Shown here: in pieces, positions 26,490-35,315 of the stretch
Layout: each line of letters starts with the position of its first letter
Position numbering within the stretch: position 1 is the first letter of the stretch
Assembly (NCBI GenBank): GCA_946626345.1
Contig: CAMOUB010000003.1
Location: 1 to 43,316 of the forward strand
Reading direction: 5' to 3'
DNA length: 43,316 nt
Source of the DNA: an uncultured Caryophanales bacterium
Lineage (GTDB): Bacteria > Bacillota_I > Bacilli_A > Acholeplasmatales > Anaeroplasmataceae
The notes under the pieces: model-generated
What the model saw: the letters and a program-made list of their open reading frames with translations, nothing else
Databases searched by the model: none
Told to the model about the DNA's origin: nothing
Made by a program: the position numbers and the translations under genes

Positions 26490-27233
26490 TTATTCTTGTG
26501 TATATTTTAAATTCTCAGCTAATATGTATGTATTCATTGCTGATAATTCTTCTAAATCATCTCCAATACCTGCAAGTAATAATCCTGCTGCATATACTGA
26601 ATATCTTTGTGCGAAATCTACTGTAACTGTAATTCTTGATGCATAATCAACGATAACTTCTTTATCTCCTTGATCTGCATCATAGAAATTGAATCCAAAG
26701 AAACCATCAATTTGATTACAATAGCCACCTATTTTCATCATAATTGTAATATCTTCTTTCTTTGCAAATTCAGAAATTTTATCCTTATATGCGCCAATAA
26801 ATTCGAATAATGTTTTAACAACATCATTATATGGTAAGAAATAGAAAACTACATCGTCATCCTTAATTTCTTTATAAGGCTTTGCTTCTTTTTTCATAGT
26901 TTCTACATCTTTAGAAATTGCCTCAATTGTTTCTTTTTGTTTTTGGAATAAATCTTTTTTTCTTTCATAGTCGATACAAGCATTTTCTAAATGGAAATAA
27001 TTTCTATCACCTAATACTTTAAATCCATTTTCTTTTAAGAATGCTTGATATGCATCAGCTGAATCCTTATCAATTGTTACTTCTAATACAACTTCTTTTC
27101 TAGCACTTAGTGGTGCAGAAGGTACATATTCTTGTTCATGTGAAGCAATTGAACTGAATGCACGTCTTAAACCTTTTTTATTATAAATTTTTGCATTTCT
27201 TTCGAATAATGCAAGATTGATTTCCTTTGCCAT
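26490..27233 (-). CDS. Protein of unknown function (247 aa)
   Basis: A soluble 247-aa protein without signal peptide. It has a central helical stretch (about 90-120, RKKDLFQKQKETIEAISKDVETMKKEAK) likely to form a coiled coil, flanked by mixed alpha/beta parts. The later part holds an aromatic-rich strand region (GGYCNQIDGFFGFNFYDADQGDKE). I recognise no family. It appears to use fewer Ile/Asn AT-runs and more GCA/GGT codons than neighbours, suggesting higher expression. It is the first gene of a unit with the 138-aa membrane protein. Confidence 0.7.
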   Translation of the reverse strand: MAKEINLALFERNAKIYNKKGLRRAFSSIASHEQEYVPSAPLSARKEVVLEVTIDKDSADAYQAFLKENGFKVLGDRNYFHLENACIDYERKKDLFQKQKETIEAISKDVETMKKEAKPYKEIKDDDVVFYFLPYNDVVKTLFEFIGAYKDKISEFAKKEDITIMMKIGGYCNQIDGFFGFNFYDADQGDKEVIVDYASRITVTVDFAQRYSVYAAGLLLAGIGDDLEELSAMNTYILAENLKYTQE

Positions 27234-27305
27234 TTTTAAAACCTCTCATACATAAAAATCTTTTAAAATTATTATACCAATTATTTGGCTTACAGTCAAT
27301 AAAAA

Positions 27306-27326
27306 AGGAAGTCTTAAAGACTTCCT
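27306..27326 (-). terminator. Terminator of the GGDEF-EAL gene
   Basis: Minus strand AGGAAGTCTT-t-AAGACTTCCT then TTTTTTATT. The inner base pairs open to give a workable loop. Confidence 0.85.
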
Positions 27327-27329
27327 ATT

Positions 27330-29462
27330 CTATAAAATTTTCTTAGATATTTTGAATGTTCCGTTTTCGATTTTTTCTTCAAATTCGGCAAGCTTAAATG
27401 GCTTACCATATAGATAGCCTTGTAATCTTCCACAGCCTACATCCTCTAAGAATTTAGATTGTTCTTTTGTCTCTACACCTTCGGTTAATGTTTTCATACC
27501 AAGTTTTGTAGCTAATTGAATAATGCAATCAATAATATCTTTAGTTTTATCATTATGTTCAAAATTAGATAAGAATTTCATATCAATTTTAATAACATCA
27601 AATACGAAATCTTTTAATACATTTAATGATGAATAACCAGAACCAAAATCATCAAGCCAAATTGCATAACCATCATTTTTAAGAGATGCTACTGTTTTTG
27701 ATAATGTTTCTACATTACTAGATAATGCACTTTCAGTTATTTCAACGTGAATATAATTTCTATCAATATTATATTTTAATATTGCATCCTCTAATTCCTT
27801 TTTAACATCCATTAATTCAAAATCTAATCTAGAGAAATTAAGTGATACAGGCACAATTGGTCTATCACTATCTAATGATTCTCTTAAATTTTTACATACA
27901 TAATTAATTATAGCCTTATCAAGCTTATGTATTAATCTTGTATTTTCTAATACAGGAATGAAATCTGCAGGTGATAAGAATCCATGTGTTGGGTCAATCC
28001 AACGAGCTAGGGCTTCTGCACCACATAACTCATGGTTTTTAGACCATACAACTGGTTGATAATATGCAACAATCCAACCCTTTTCAATAGCTTCATCTAT
28101 ATGGTTAATTATATATTGACGCTTATTAAATGCCTCATCCATTTCATCATCATATTCTCTATATAAAACACCATATTCGTGCTTAATAATTCCACAAGCA
28201 TATCTTGCCTTATCAATTGCTCTATTAGGGTCTTCGTCTTTCTTTGGCTTATATCCACCAACCTTTAATAAAACAAATAGACCGTCAGCTAATTCTTTTA
28301 CTATTTCATCTAATCTATTAATCTTTTCTTCAAATGTATTTATAGATGTATATACAACAAAGTGATCATCTGATTGTCTTGCTATTAAATCTTTACTAAA
28401 TGTTTCTTCTATTTTTTTTGCAAAATTAATTAAAAATTCATTTCCGCCATCAAAGCCTCTATGTTCATTAATAGCTCTAAAGTTTGTTAAATTTAAAAAT
28501 AAGAATATCTTATCTTTATTGTCATAATATACTTTAACTGTAGATGTAATAAATTTAACATTTGTAATATTTGTTAAATGATCATGATTTGCTTCATAAA
28601 TTAACAATTCATCTTTCTTTGCTTCTGCAACACGCTGCTGATAAATACTTATCGCAATCATTGTTAATGATATTAAGAAGGTAATATAATTTATTTTATC
28701 TCCGTCTAAGAATTCTCTATTTGGATACGTATCAAGGAAATAATAAAATAACATAAATACACCTGATAATATCAAAATTGAAATATATGGCTTCCAAATT
28801 AATAAGCATGCTACAAAGATTATCATTGTTAAAAAGCATGTTATCATCTTAGGTCTAGATTTAGAAATAAAGTCTGAATATCCAACCTTTATACCGAAAA
28901 GTAAACAAACAAGTGCAAAGCATATAATTATTATCATAGATAATACTGTATTATTTACTCTATATTTTCTTCTATAAATTGTATGTGCTAATATAGATGC
29001 ACCAAGTAATGGCATAGATGCATATAATAAAATAGTTGTAATCCTATTAATATCTGTTCCTACTATATGCTCTGCAAATAATAAAAACGGCCATAATATA
29101 CATATTGATGCAATTATTATATTTGCTATGAATAATGCCTTACTATTACTCTTTTTTAAGAATGTTATTGCAAATATTATTATCGCAATTGAACAAACAA
29201 TAAACAATACATAAAAAGACATAAATCCAAATATAAAATCTAAATTAGATGTATAAGGAGCCTGAAAATTATCAATTCCAGGAATAATGTACTCTCTTAT
29301 TTGTCTTATAATCATCCATATCTCAAGTACTATGATAATAGATGACATATAAATACTACTTTTTATATTTGCTTCATTTAAATATGCTTTAACATATTTA
29401 GAATTTCTTTTAAAACCGAATAATTCTAATAAAAAATTGAAAAAAGGTTTTAACTTGGACAT
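27330..29462 (-). CDS. Membrane protein with degenerate GGDEF and intact EAL domain (c-di-GMP phosphodiesterase)
   Basis: 710 aa: about eight hydrophobic segments (residues 35-270), a GGDEF-like domain (about 285-425) and an EAL domain (about 450-700). In the GGDEF domain the signature is replaced by RQSDDHFV, so cyclase activity should be lost. The EAL domain keeps EALARW, the Asn in LNFS, ITESAL, LDDFGSGYSS, IKIDMKF, EGVETKEQ and the final QGYLYGKP. That is the full metal and substrate set for cleaving c-di-GMP to pGpG. The degenerate GGDEF may bind GTP as a regulator. AGGAG lies before the ATG. Confidence 0.9.
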   Translation of the reverse strand: MSKLKPFFNFLLELFGFKRNSKYVKAYLNEANIKSSIYMSSIIIVLEIWMIIRQIREYIIPGIDNFQAPYTSNLDFIFGFMSFYVLFIVCSIAIIIFAITFLKKSNSKALFIANIIIASICILWPFLLFAEHIVGTDINRITTILLYASMPLLGASILAHTIYRRKYRVNNTVLSMIIIICFALVCLLFGIKVGYSDFISKSRPKMITCFLTMIIFVACLLIWKPYISILILSGVFMLFYYFLDTYPNREFLDGDKINYITFLISLTMIAISIYQQRVAEAKKDELLIYEANHDHLTNITNVKFITSTVKVYYDNKDKIFLFLNLTNFRAINEHRGFDGGNEFLINFAKKIEETFSKDLIARQSDDHFVVYTSINTFEEKINRLDEIVKELADGLFVLLKVGGYKPKKDEDPNRAIDKARYACGIIKHEYGVLYREYDDEMDEAFNKRQYIINHIDEAIEKGWIVAYYQPVVWSKNHELCGAEALARWIDPTHGFLSPADFIPVLENTRLIHKLDKAIINYVCKNLRESLDSDRPIVPVSLNFSRLDFELMDVKKELEDAILKYNIDRNYIHVEITESALSSNVETLSKTVASLKNDGYAIWLDDFGSGYSSLNVLKDFVFDVIKIDMKFLSNFEHNDKTKDIIDCIIQLATKLGMKTLTEGVETKEQSKFLEDVGCGRLQGYLYGKPFKLAEFEEKIENGTFKISKKIL

Positions 29463-29528
29463 ATTAAATTCATCTCCTAATAGATAAAAGGTAATTTACA
29501 AGATAATTATAACACAATATATAAAAAT

Positions 29529-29572
29529 AAAACTAAGTTAATTTTATCGTATAGACAAATTAACTTAGTTTT
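29529..29572 (-). terminator. Terminator of the polyamine operon
   Basis: Minus strand AAAACTAAGTTAATT, 14-base loop, AATTAACTTAGTTTT, then ATTTTTAT; perfect 15-bp stem overlapping the nspC stop. Confidence 0.9.
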
Positions 29573-30768
29573 CCTAATCTGTATTTAAAATCATTGTATC
29601 CAAAATCTGTTAATTTAATAAAAGAATTATCTTCTTTTAAAACATAAATATCAGGTAGTGGCATACCATTAAAGGTATTGTTTTTACAAGATGTATATAA
29701 TGCCATATCTCCAAATATTAATAAATCATTTTCTTTAGGTTTATCAATGAACATATATTTACCAATATTATCACCTGATAGGCATGTAGGTCCACCTAAT
29801 CTAACTTCTACTTTATTTCCTTCTAGGTTTGCTAAATAAAGTGGTGGTAAATAAGGCATTTCTACAACATCAGGCATATGGCATGCAGCAGATGTATCAG
29901 TTATTGCAAAAATTTTATTATTATTTTCAAATACATCTAATATATGAGTTAATAAATATCCTGCATCTAATACTACACCTTCACCAGGTTCTAAATATAC
30001 TTCTACATTCCATTTTTTCTTTGCAAATTCAATACATTCAATTAATAAATCAATATCATAATCAAATCTAACTATATGATGTCCTCCACCAAAATTAATC
30101 CATTTGATGTTTTTGAAATATTTAGAGAATTTTCTATCAATTTCATCTAATGTTATTTTTAAGTCATCTGAATTTTGTTGACATAGGGTATGGAAATGAA
30201 TTCCATCTATTAGATTTAATAATTCAGGAGTTAAATCTCTTTCTAATGTTGAAATAGGTATACCAAGTCTTGATTCACTAGAACATGGGTCATAAATTGC
30301 AGGACCCTTTTGAGTAGAAATTTCAGGATTAATTCTTATTCCTACGCTTTTACCATTTGCTTTTGCAATAGGACCAAATTTTTTTAATTGATTTAATGAA
30401 TTAAATACAATATGATCACTATATTTTAGTAATTCATCAAATTCATCATCCCTATATGCACCACAAAAGACATGTACTTCTTTATCCTTCATTTCTTCTT
30501 TTCCAAGTCTTGCTTCATATAATCCTGATGCCTCAGTACCAGCAAGATATGGCTTTAATGTGTCATATAGATTAAAATTAGAGAATGCTTTTTGAGCAAG
30601 TAAAATTTTACAGCCTGTTTTATCTTGTATTTCTTTTAATATTTTTCCATTATATTTTAAGCTCCATTCATCTATTACATAACACGGAGTTTTTAACCCT
30701 TTAAATAATTCATAAGGATTTAAATCCTTAAATCTTTTAAAAGGTGGTCTTAAATCCTTATTTATCAT
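29560..30768 (-). CDS. nspC: Carboxynorspermidine/carboxyspermidine decarboxylase
   Basis: 402 aa, fold III PLP decarboxylase. ILLAQKAFS (about residue 57) carries the PLP lysine; GIHFHTLCQQN and WINFGGGHHIV are phosphate-contact segments; YLEPGEGVVLDAG and the late ACHMPDVVEMPY match NspC. It removes CO2 from carboxynorspermidine or carboxyspermidine to give the free triamine. It starts one base after the stop of its partner dehydrogenase. GGTGA lies before the ATG. Confidence 0.9.
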   Translation of the reverse strand: MINKDLRPPFKRFKDLNPYELFKGLKTPCYVIDEWSLKYNGKILKEIQDKTGCKILLAQKAFSNFNLYDTLKPYLAGTEASGLYEARLGKEEMKDKEVHVFCGAYRDDEFDELLKYSDHIVFNSLNQLKKFGPIAKANGKSVGIRINPEISTQKGPAIYDPCSSESRLGIPISTLERDLTPELLNLIDGIHFHTLCQQNSDDLKITLDEIDRKFSKYFKNIKWINFGGGHHIVRFDYDIDLLIECIEFAKKKWNVEVYLEPGEGVVLDAGYLLTHILDVFENNNKIFAITDTSAACHMPDVVEMPYLPPLYLANLEGNKVEVRLGGPTCLSGDNIGKYMFIDKPKENDLLIFGDMALYTSCKNNTFNGMPLPDIYVLKEDNSFIKLTDFGYNDFKYRLGKLS

Positions 30769-30769
30769 A

Positions 30770-32029
30770 TTATTTCACCATTATAGGATTATAAGATTCT
30801 CTTTTTGGTAATCCATATTTATCTAGTGCTTCAATAAATGGATCTGGGTCATATATCTCAAGGGTATTTGCACCTGGTGTAGTCCAGATTTTCTTTAATA
30901 TAAGCATTGCACCACACATTGCAGGAACACCAGTTGTATAGCTTATTGCTTGGCTTCCTACTTCTTTATATGATTCTTGGTGATCACATACATTATAGAT
31001 ATAATATGTTTTTTCCTTACCATCTTTTATTCCTTTAAAGATACAACCAATATTAGTCTTACCAACTGTTCTTGGGCCTAAAGATGCAGGATCTGGTAAT
31101 AATGCCTTTAAAAATTGAATAGGAACTATCTTTTTACCTTCATATTCAATAGGTGTAGTTGATAACATTCCAACATTTTCTAAGCACTTCATATGTCTAA
31201 TATAGCTTTCGCCAAATGTCATATAAAATCTAATTCGTTTGATTTCAGGATAATTTTTAGCTATTGATTCTATTTCTTCATGGTGTAATAAATAAATATC
31301 TTTTTCACCTACACCATCGAAATTATATTTAGAATGGATACTCATTGCAGGAATAGAATGCCACTTGCCATCCTCATAATATGCTCCTTCAGATGATACC
31401 TCTCTTAAATTTATTTCAGGGTTAAAATTAGTTGCGAATGGATAACCATGATCTCCACCATTACAATCTAGGATATCAATTGTATCAATTCTATCAAATT
31501 CATGCTTTTTTGCATATGCAACATATGCTTGTGTTACACCTGGGTCAAAGCCACATCCAAGTAAGGCAATTAATCCTTTCTTTTCAAATTTATCTTTATA
31601 TTCCCATTGATAGCTATAATCAAAATATGCACTAAAGCCTTTTTCCTTTACTCTCTTTTCATAATTCATTCTCCATGTAGGATCATCAACATCCTCTGGT
31701 TCATATGCAGCTGTATCAAGATAATGACAATTACATTCCAAACATGCATCCATAATAATTAAATTTTGGTATGGCATACCTAAATTCATAACTATTTCAG
31801 GCTTATATTCGTTAAATAATTTTACTAATGCATTAAAATCATTTGCATCTATTTGCTTTGTAGTTATGTTTGTTTTAGTTTTATTTTGTAGTTCTTCTTT
31901 AATCTTATCGCATTTAGATTTTGTTCTAGATGCAATACATAAATCTGTAAATACAGAATCTAATTGACAACATTTGTGAATTGCAACTTGGGCAACTCCT
32001 CCACATCCTATAATTAACGCTCTACTCAT
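30770..32029 (-). CDS. Carboxynorspermidine/carboxyspermidine dehydrogenase (saccharopine dehydrogenase family)
   Basis: GGAGG overlaps the track's first codons and is correctly placed for ATG 32029, giving 419 aa starting MSRALIIGCGGVAQ. The Rossmann NAD(P) loop GCGGVAQVA is at the N-terminus. Further on are EPEDVDDPTWRMNYE and ALLGCGFDPGVTQAYVAYA, family hallmarks of CANSDH. It condenses aspartate semialdehyde with diaminopropane or putrescine and reduces the imine. Its place between an HTH-cupin regulator and nspC supports polyamine synthesis rather than lysine catabolism. Confidence 0.9.
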   Translation of the reverse strand: MSRALIIGCGGVAQVAIHKCCQLDSVFTDLCIASRTKSKCDKIKEELQNKTKTNITTKQIDANDFNALVKLFNEYKPEIVMNLGMPYQNLIIMDACLECNCHYLDTAAYEPEDVDDPTWRMNYEKRVKEKGFSAYFDYSYQWEYKDKFEKKGLIALLGCGFDPGVTQAYVAYAKKHEFDRIDTIDILDCNGGDHGYPFATNFNPEINLREVSSEGAYYEDGKWHSIPAMSIHSKYNFDGVGEKDIYLLHHEEIESIAKNYPEIKRIRFYMTFGESYIRHMKCLENVGMLSTTPIEYEGKKIVPIQFLKALLPDPASLGPRTVGKTNIGCIFKGIKDGKEKTYYIYNVCDHQESYKEVGSQAISYTTGVPAMCGAMLILKKIWTTPGANTLEIYDPDPFIEALDKYGLPKRESYNPIMVK

Positions 32030-32046
32030 AATAAATACCTCCAAAA

Positions 32047-32580
32047 TTAAAAGTTAGGTGGGCATGAAACCCAAATAATCTTTGAACCACATTTACATTT
32101 ATTTTTTATATAATGATTTTTATTTGCTACAAAATAAAAAGACTCACCTTTTTTACAAACGAAAGTCTTATCATCATATATTACTTCAATTTCTCCTTCG
32201 ATAACATATCCAAATTCTTCTCCAGAATGAGGATAATCATGGAATGTTTCTCCATTTTCTTTTAAAGAAACATAAATTGGTTCCATTTGATGCTCTTGCG
32301 CTGTAGGAACTAACCATGTCTGAATATATGAATCAAATTCCTTTTCGTATTGTTCTTCTTTTGTAAATATTATTTTTTCATCAGTAACATCCTTAAAAAA
32401 ATCACTTAATGAAATTCCTAATACATCTAATATGATTTCTAGTGTTTCAAGTGATGGTGAAACTGAATCACTTTCAAGCTGTGAAATATAGCCTTTGGTT
32501 AATTCACATCTATTAGCTAATTCCTGTTGGGTTAGCTGTAATAATACTCTTCTTTGCTTAATTTTATTACCAAGATTCAT
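32047..32580 (-). CDS. XRE-HTH plus cupin regulator of the polyamine operon
   Basis: 177 aa. An XRE helix-turn-helix (residues about 5-62, LTQQELANRCELTKGYISQLE) is joined to a C-terminal cupin (about 105-177, with YPHSGEEFGYVIEGEIEV and GESFYFVANKNHYIKN). This is the PuuR-like layout often tied to polyamine genes. It is the first gene of the operon and ends 17 bases before the dehydrogenase. Direct repeats in its leader are the likely binding site. The effector is presumably a polyamine, by inference. Confidence 0.88.
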   Translation of the reverse strand: MNLGNKIKQRRVLLQLTQQELANRCELTKGYISQLESDSVSPSLETLEIILDVLGISLSDFFKDVTDEKIIFTKEEQYEKEFDSYIQTWLVPTAQEHQMEPIYVSLKENGETFHDYPHSGEEFGYVIEGEIEVIYDDKTFVCKKGESFYFVANKNHYIKNKCKCGSKIIWVSCPPNF

Positions 32581-32600
32581 ATAATCACCTTCTTTTTTTT

Positions 32601-32637
32601 GTTTGAAATTCCTAATCTTTAAGTTTGAAATTCCTAA
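32601..32637 (-). promoter_or_regulatory. Tandem operator in the polyamine operon leader
   Basis: Two direct copies of TTAGGAATTTCAAAC (32601-32615 and 32623-32637) at a 22-base period, two helical turns. They lie just after the predicted start site and before the AAGGTGAT ribosome site of the regulator gene. Confidence 0.7.
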
Positions 32638-32651
32638 ACTCGACTAAGTCT

Positions 32652-32680
32652 ATTTTATACTAAAATATAAAATAAAGCAA
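32652..32680 (-). promoter_or_regulatory. Polyamine operon promoter
   Basis: Minus strand TTGCTT (32675-32680), 17-base spacer, TAAAAT (32652-32657). The start site would fall near 32645, directly before the tandem repeats. Confidence 0.6.
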
Positions 32681-32685
32681 TAAAA

Positions 32686-32715
32686 AAATTGACCATAAAT
32701 TATATAGGTCAATTT
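32686..32715 (-). terminator. Terminator of the rRNA methyltransferase gene
   Basis: Minus strand AAATTGACC, 12-base loop, GGTCAATTTTTTTATT; perfect 9-bp stem. Confidence 0.83.
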
Positions 32716-32724
32716 ATAAATTAA

Positions 32725-33609
32725 TTATCTTATTTTTTTAATCTTAGCTATAAAAAAGCCTTCGAAATATTCATTTGGTTTTATTGTTAAAACCTCATTA
32801 TATAAAGATGGTAAAATATTAGATTTATCAATATTGATATTAATTGGCTCTAATACAATATTTTTATTTAATATTTCTTTTAAAACTAATTCATTTTCTT
32901 CTTTCAAAATAGAACATGTTGAGTAAATCATTGTATGTCCTGGTTTTAAAATTTCAATTGCTTTTTTTAATAATTTCTTTTGAATGATACTAGAATTTTT
33001 AACTAATAATAAAGAAAAGTTTTTTAAATCCTTTTCATTACATAAATTAATAGTTCCAGATCCAGAACATGGGGCATCTAATAAGATAGTATCAAATCTA
33101 AAGAATGAATCTAGTTTAGAGGCATCAGCTACAATAACATTTGCTTTGGCATTTAAATGATTTAAATTATATTTTAATTTTTCTGCTCTAATTTTATTGA
33201 ATTCTACTGCCATTATTTGCTTTTGATTATTAGTTAAATCAGCAATTAAAGATGTCTTACCTCCTGGTGCTGCACACATATCTAAAATATCAAATGAATC
33301 ATCTAAATCAAGATATAATGGAGGTATTTGGCTTGATAATGATTGTAAATATATTTTACCTTCATTAAATAGATTTGAATCATAAAAATTATAATTAGAT
33401 TTTATGATATATGCATCCTTATAAAATGAAGATATTTCATATTCAATATTATTTATATTTAAAAAAGACTCAATTTCTTCTTTATTTGATTTTAAGTTAT
33501 TAATTCTAAGCGTCTCATATCTTTTTTTAGTTAAGCCATTAATAATTTCATCAAATTCAAAAGGATATTCTTTTTTTATTAATTCAATAAAATCATCTTT
33601 TGTTATCAT
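32725..33609 (-). CDS. RsmB/RsmF-type RNA m5C methyltransferase
   Basis: The ATG at 33609 (MITKDDFIEL) has AGGTGT before it and avoids a large overlap with the next gene, so the track start at 33729 is rejected; 294 aa. Motif I is LDMCAAPGGKTS, the motif IV proline-cysteine is LDAPCSGSG, and the nucleophile region is STCSILKEEN. These are hallmarks of NOL1/NOP2/Sun RNA cytosine-5 methyltransferases. It is shorter than RsmB and lacks its NusB domain, so RsmF/YebU-like or a minimal form. The rRNA site is not assigned. Confidence 0.9.
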   Translation of the reverse strand: MITKDDFIELIKKEYPFEFDEIINGLTKKRYETLRINNLKSNKEEIESFLNINNIEYEISSFYKDAYIIKSNYNFYDSNLFNEGKIYLQSLSSQIPPLYLDLDDSFDILDMCAAPGGKTSLIADLTNNQKQIMAVEFNKIRAEKLKYNLNHLNAKANVIVADASKLDSFFRFDTILLDAPCSGSGTINLCNEKDLKNFSLLLVKNSSIIQKKLLKKAIEILKPGHTMIYSTCSILKEENELVLKEILNKNIVLEPININIDKSNILPSLYNEVLTIKPNEYFEGFFIAKIKKIR

Positions 33610-33616
33610 ATTACAC

Positions 33617-34477
33617 CTATTGCTTCTTTTTCTTATATATTGGAAATAACATTCTTGTTTCACTTTTATAAATATCAAAACCAGGCTTTCTATCTCGTTG
33701 ATGATTTTCAGCAAGTGGTATTGATACAAAGATAAACATTAATGTATTAACTATTGCTCCTATAATTAAAAAGTAATAATTATTTAATGCAAATATTGCA
33801 AGTAAAGCTATATTTAACCACATTAATATCTCACCCAAATAATTAGGATGTCTTGAATATTTCCATAATCCATTTCTATTAAATGTACCATTTTTATTTT
33901 TTCTATATTTATGCATTTGTAAATCAGCGATACCCTGTAATACAAATGAGAATATCGCAAATATAAAGAATATTAATACAAATATATTAAATGAAACATC
34001 ATAATTATAAATAAATAGAACAGGTAATAAACATAAATAAACTACTAATGTAGGGAATAAATGAATACCTAAAAGATTAATTAAAGGATAGAAAAATCCA
34101 GTTTTTTCTTTTAATAATTTATAGCGCCAATCTTCCCATTTTAAATTATCAAATGTATAAATCCAATTGATTGTTAATCTTAAACCCCAGCCTATAACTG
34201 CGATTGATACTAAAATTCTTACTAAATTTAATGGCTTAGTAAATAATAATAAAATAGTAATTGAAAGTGGAGCTACACTCCAATATGGATCATAACATGA
34301 AGCGTTATTTAATATTAAACTAAATATAAATATTATAATTGTTGATGTTACATCTGCAATTAAAAAATTTAAATAAAATTCAAATGGTAAATTCACATAT
34401 AAAAAATATCCACATATTCCCGCAACAACATAAAAACAAGTAATTAATAAAATACTAAATATTTTATTCTCTCTCAT
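33617..34477 (-). CDS. DUF1295 membrane protein
   Basis: 286 aa with about seven hydrophobic helices. The C-terminal signature FNRNGLWKYSRHPNYLGEILMW belongs to DUF1295, related to steroid 5-alpha reductase and isoprenylcysteine methyltransferase folds. SRHPNY is the expected cofactor or substrate contact. The reaction in bacteria is unsettled. It lies 7 bases ahead of the RNA methyltransferase gene and follows the phosphatase gene by 23 bases, so the three form one operon. Confidence 0.87.
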   Translation of the reverse strand: MRENKIFSILLITCFYVVAGICGYFLYVNLPFEFYLNFLIADVTSTIIIFIFSLILNNASCYDPYWSVAPLSITILLLFTKPLNLVRILVSIAVIGWGLRLTINWIYTFDNLKWEDWRYKLLKEKTGFFYPLINLLGIHLFPTLVVYLCLLPVLFIYNYDVSFNIFVLIFFIFAIFSFVLQGIADLQMHKYRKNKNGTFNRNGLWKYSRHPNYLGEILMWLNIALLAIFALNNYYFLIIGAIVNTLMFIFVSIPLAENHQRDRKPGFDIYKSETRMLFPIYKKKKQ

Positions 34478-34500
34478 ATAGTCCCCATATTTTTATATAA

Positions 34501-35244
34501 TTAATAATTTTTTAAATATTTTTTTCTAATTTCTTCTTTTTTAATTTTATCAATACCACACATTTGTTCTAAAAAGCCATCCATATTTCCATATGTATCA
34601 TTTATATAATCTAATGCTGCAGTTAAATATTCTTTTCTTGCAGTAAATAATTCCATAAATTCTTTTCTTAATTTTTTTAAAAGAAATACCCATGATATTA
34701 ATTTATATTTAAATGGAGTAGCTAAGCTAGTATTTGTAAATAAGTAATCATTCATTATTTCATCTAAAGATAAGCCAAGTGTATATTCTAATATTGCAGC
34801 TAAAATACCAGTTCTATCTTTTCCTTGCTGACAGTGCCATAATATGGCTCCATCTTCATTTTCATATATTACACTAAATATTTTAGTCCAATATTCCTTT
34901 TTATCCTTTGCTACTAATAATCTATAATATTCACATAAATTAGGGAAAATACCATTTTTATGTTTTCTTGCTTTTTTATCAGGATTAGATTTTAATTCTT
35001 TATAATTTTTAAAAGGAATTTCTATATATGTTACATCAGGTATAACTTTATCCTTTACCTTTTTTTCTTTTTTCATTCTTAAATCAATAACATATTTTAG
35101 ATTATATTCATCCTTTAAAATAGAAATATCTTTATCTGTTAGCTTAGATAAATCTTCTGATCTAATTAATCTCTTTTCCTTTATATTATTTGATTGAGAA
35201 ATATCTCTTGCATTAATTAAACCATCAAAAACTAAATTTTTCAA
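34501..35244 (-). CDS. Tyrosine-protein-phosphatase-type enzyme
   Basis: The GGAG at 35253-35256 best fits a TTG start at 35244 (247 aa, MKNLVFDGLINARD); the track uses an earlier TTG at 35262. The P-loop LWHCQQGKDRTGILAA (about residue 138-150) holds the CX5R nucleophile and phosphate loop in the HCxxGKDRTG form of Y_phosphatase3/LipA-type enzymes. The start LINARDIS is typical of that group (GxxNxRDxG). Substrates may be phosphotyrosine or phosphoinositides. No signal peptide. Confidence 0.85.
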   Translation of the reverse strand: MKNLVFDGLINARDISQSNNIKEKRLIRSEDLSKLTDKDISILKDEYNLKYVIDLRMKKEKKVKDKVIPDVTYIEIPFKNYKELKSNPDKKARKHKNGIFPNLCEYYRLLVAKDKKEYWTKIFSVIYENEDGAILWHCQQGKDRTGILAAILEYTLGLSLDEIMNDYLFTNTSLATPFKYKLISWVFLLKKLRKEFMELFTARKEYLTAALDYINDTYGNMDGFLEQMCGIDKIKKEEIRKKYLKNY

Positions 35245-35297
35245 AATACCCACTCCAAACAAATATATTATAATATATTTTATTTTATAAATAAAGA

Positions 35298-35315
35298 AAA
35301 TCCCAAACGGGATTT
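35298..35315 (-). terminator. Terminator of the MATE transporter gene
   Basis: Minus strand AAATCCC, loop GTTT, GGGATTTTCTTTATTT; overlaps the stop codon. Confidence 0.82.

Noticed and set aside
27330-29462. Active diguanylate cyclase in the GGDEF-EAL protein
   Set aside because: The signature is RQSDDHF in place of RxGGDEF; only the EAL half keeps its catalytic residues.
33610-33729. 40-residue N-terminal extension of the RNA methyltransferase
   Set aside because: It would overlap the DUF1295 gene by 113 bases, while ATG 33609 has its own ribosome site.
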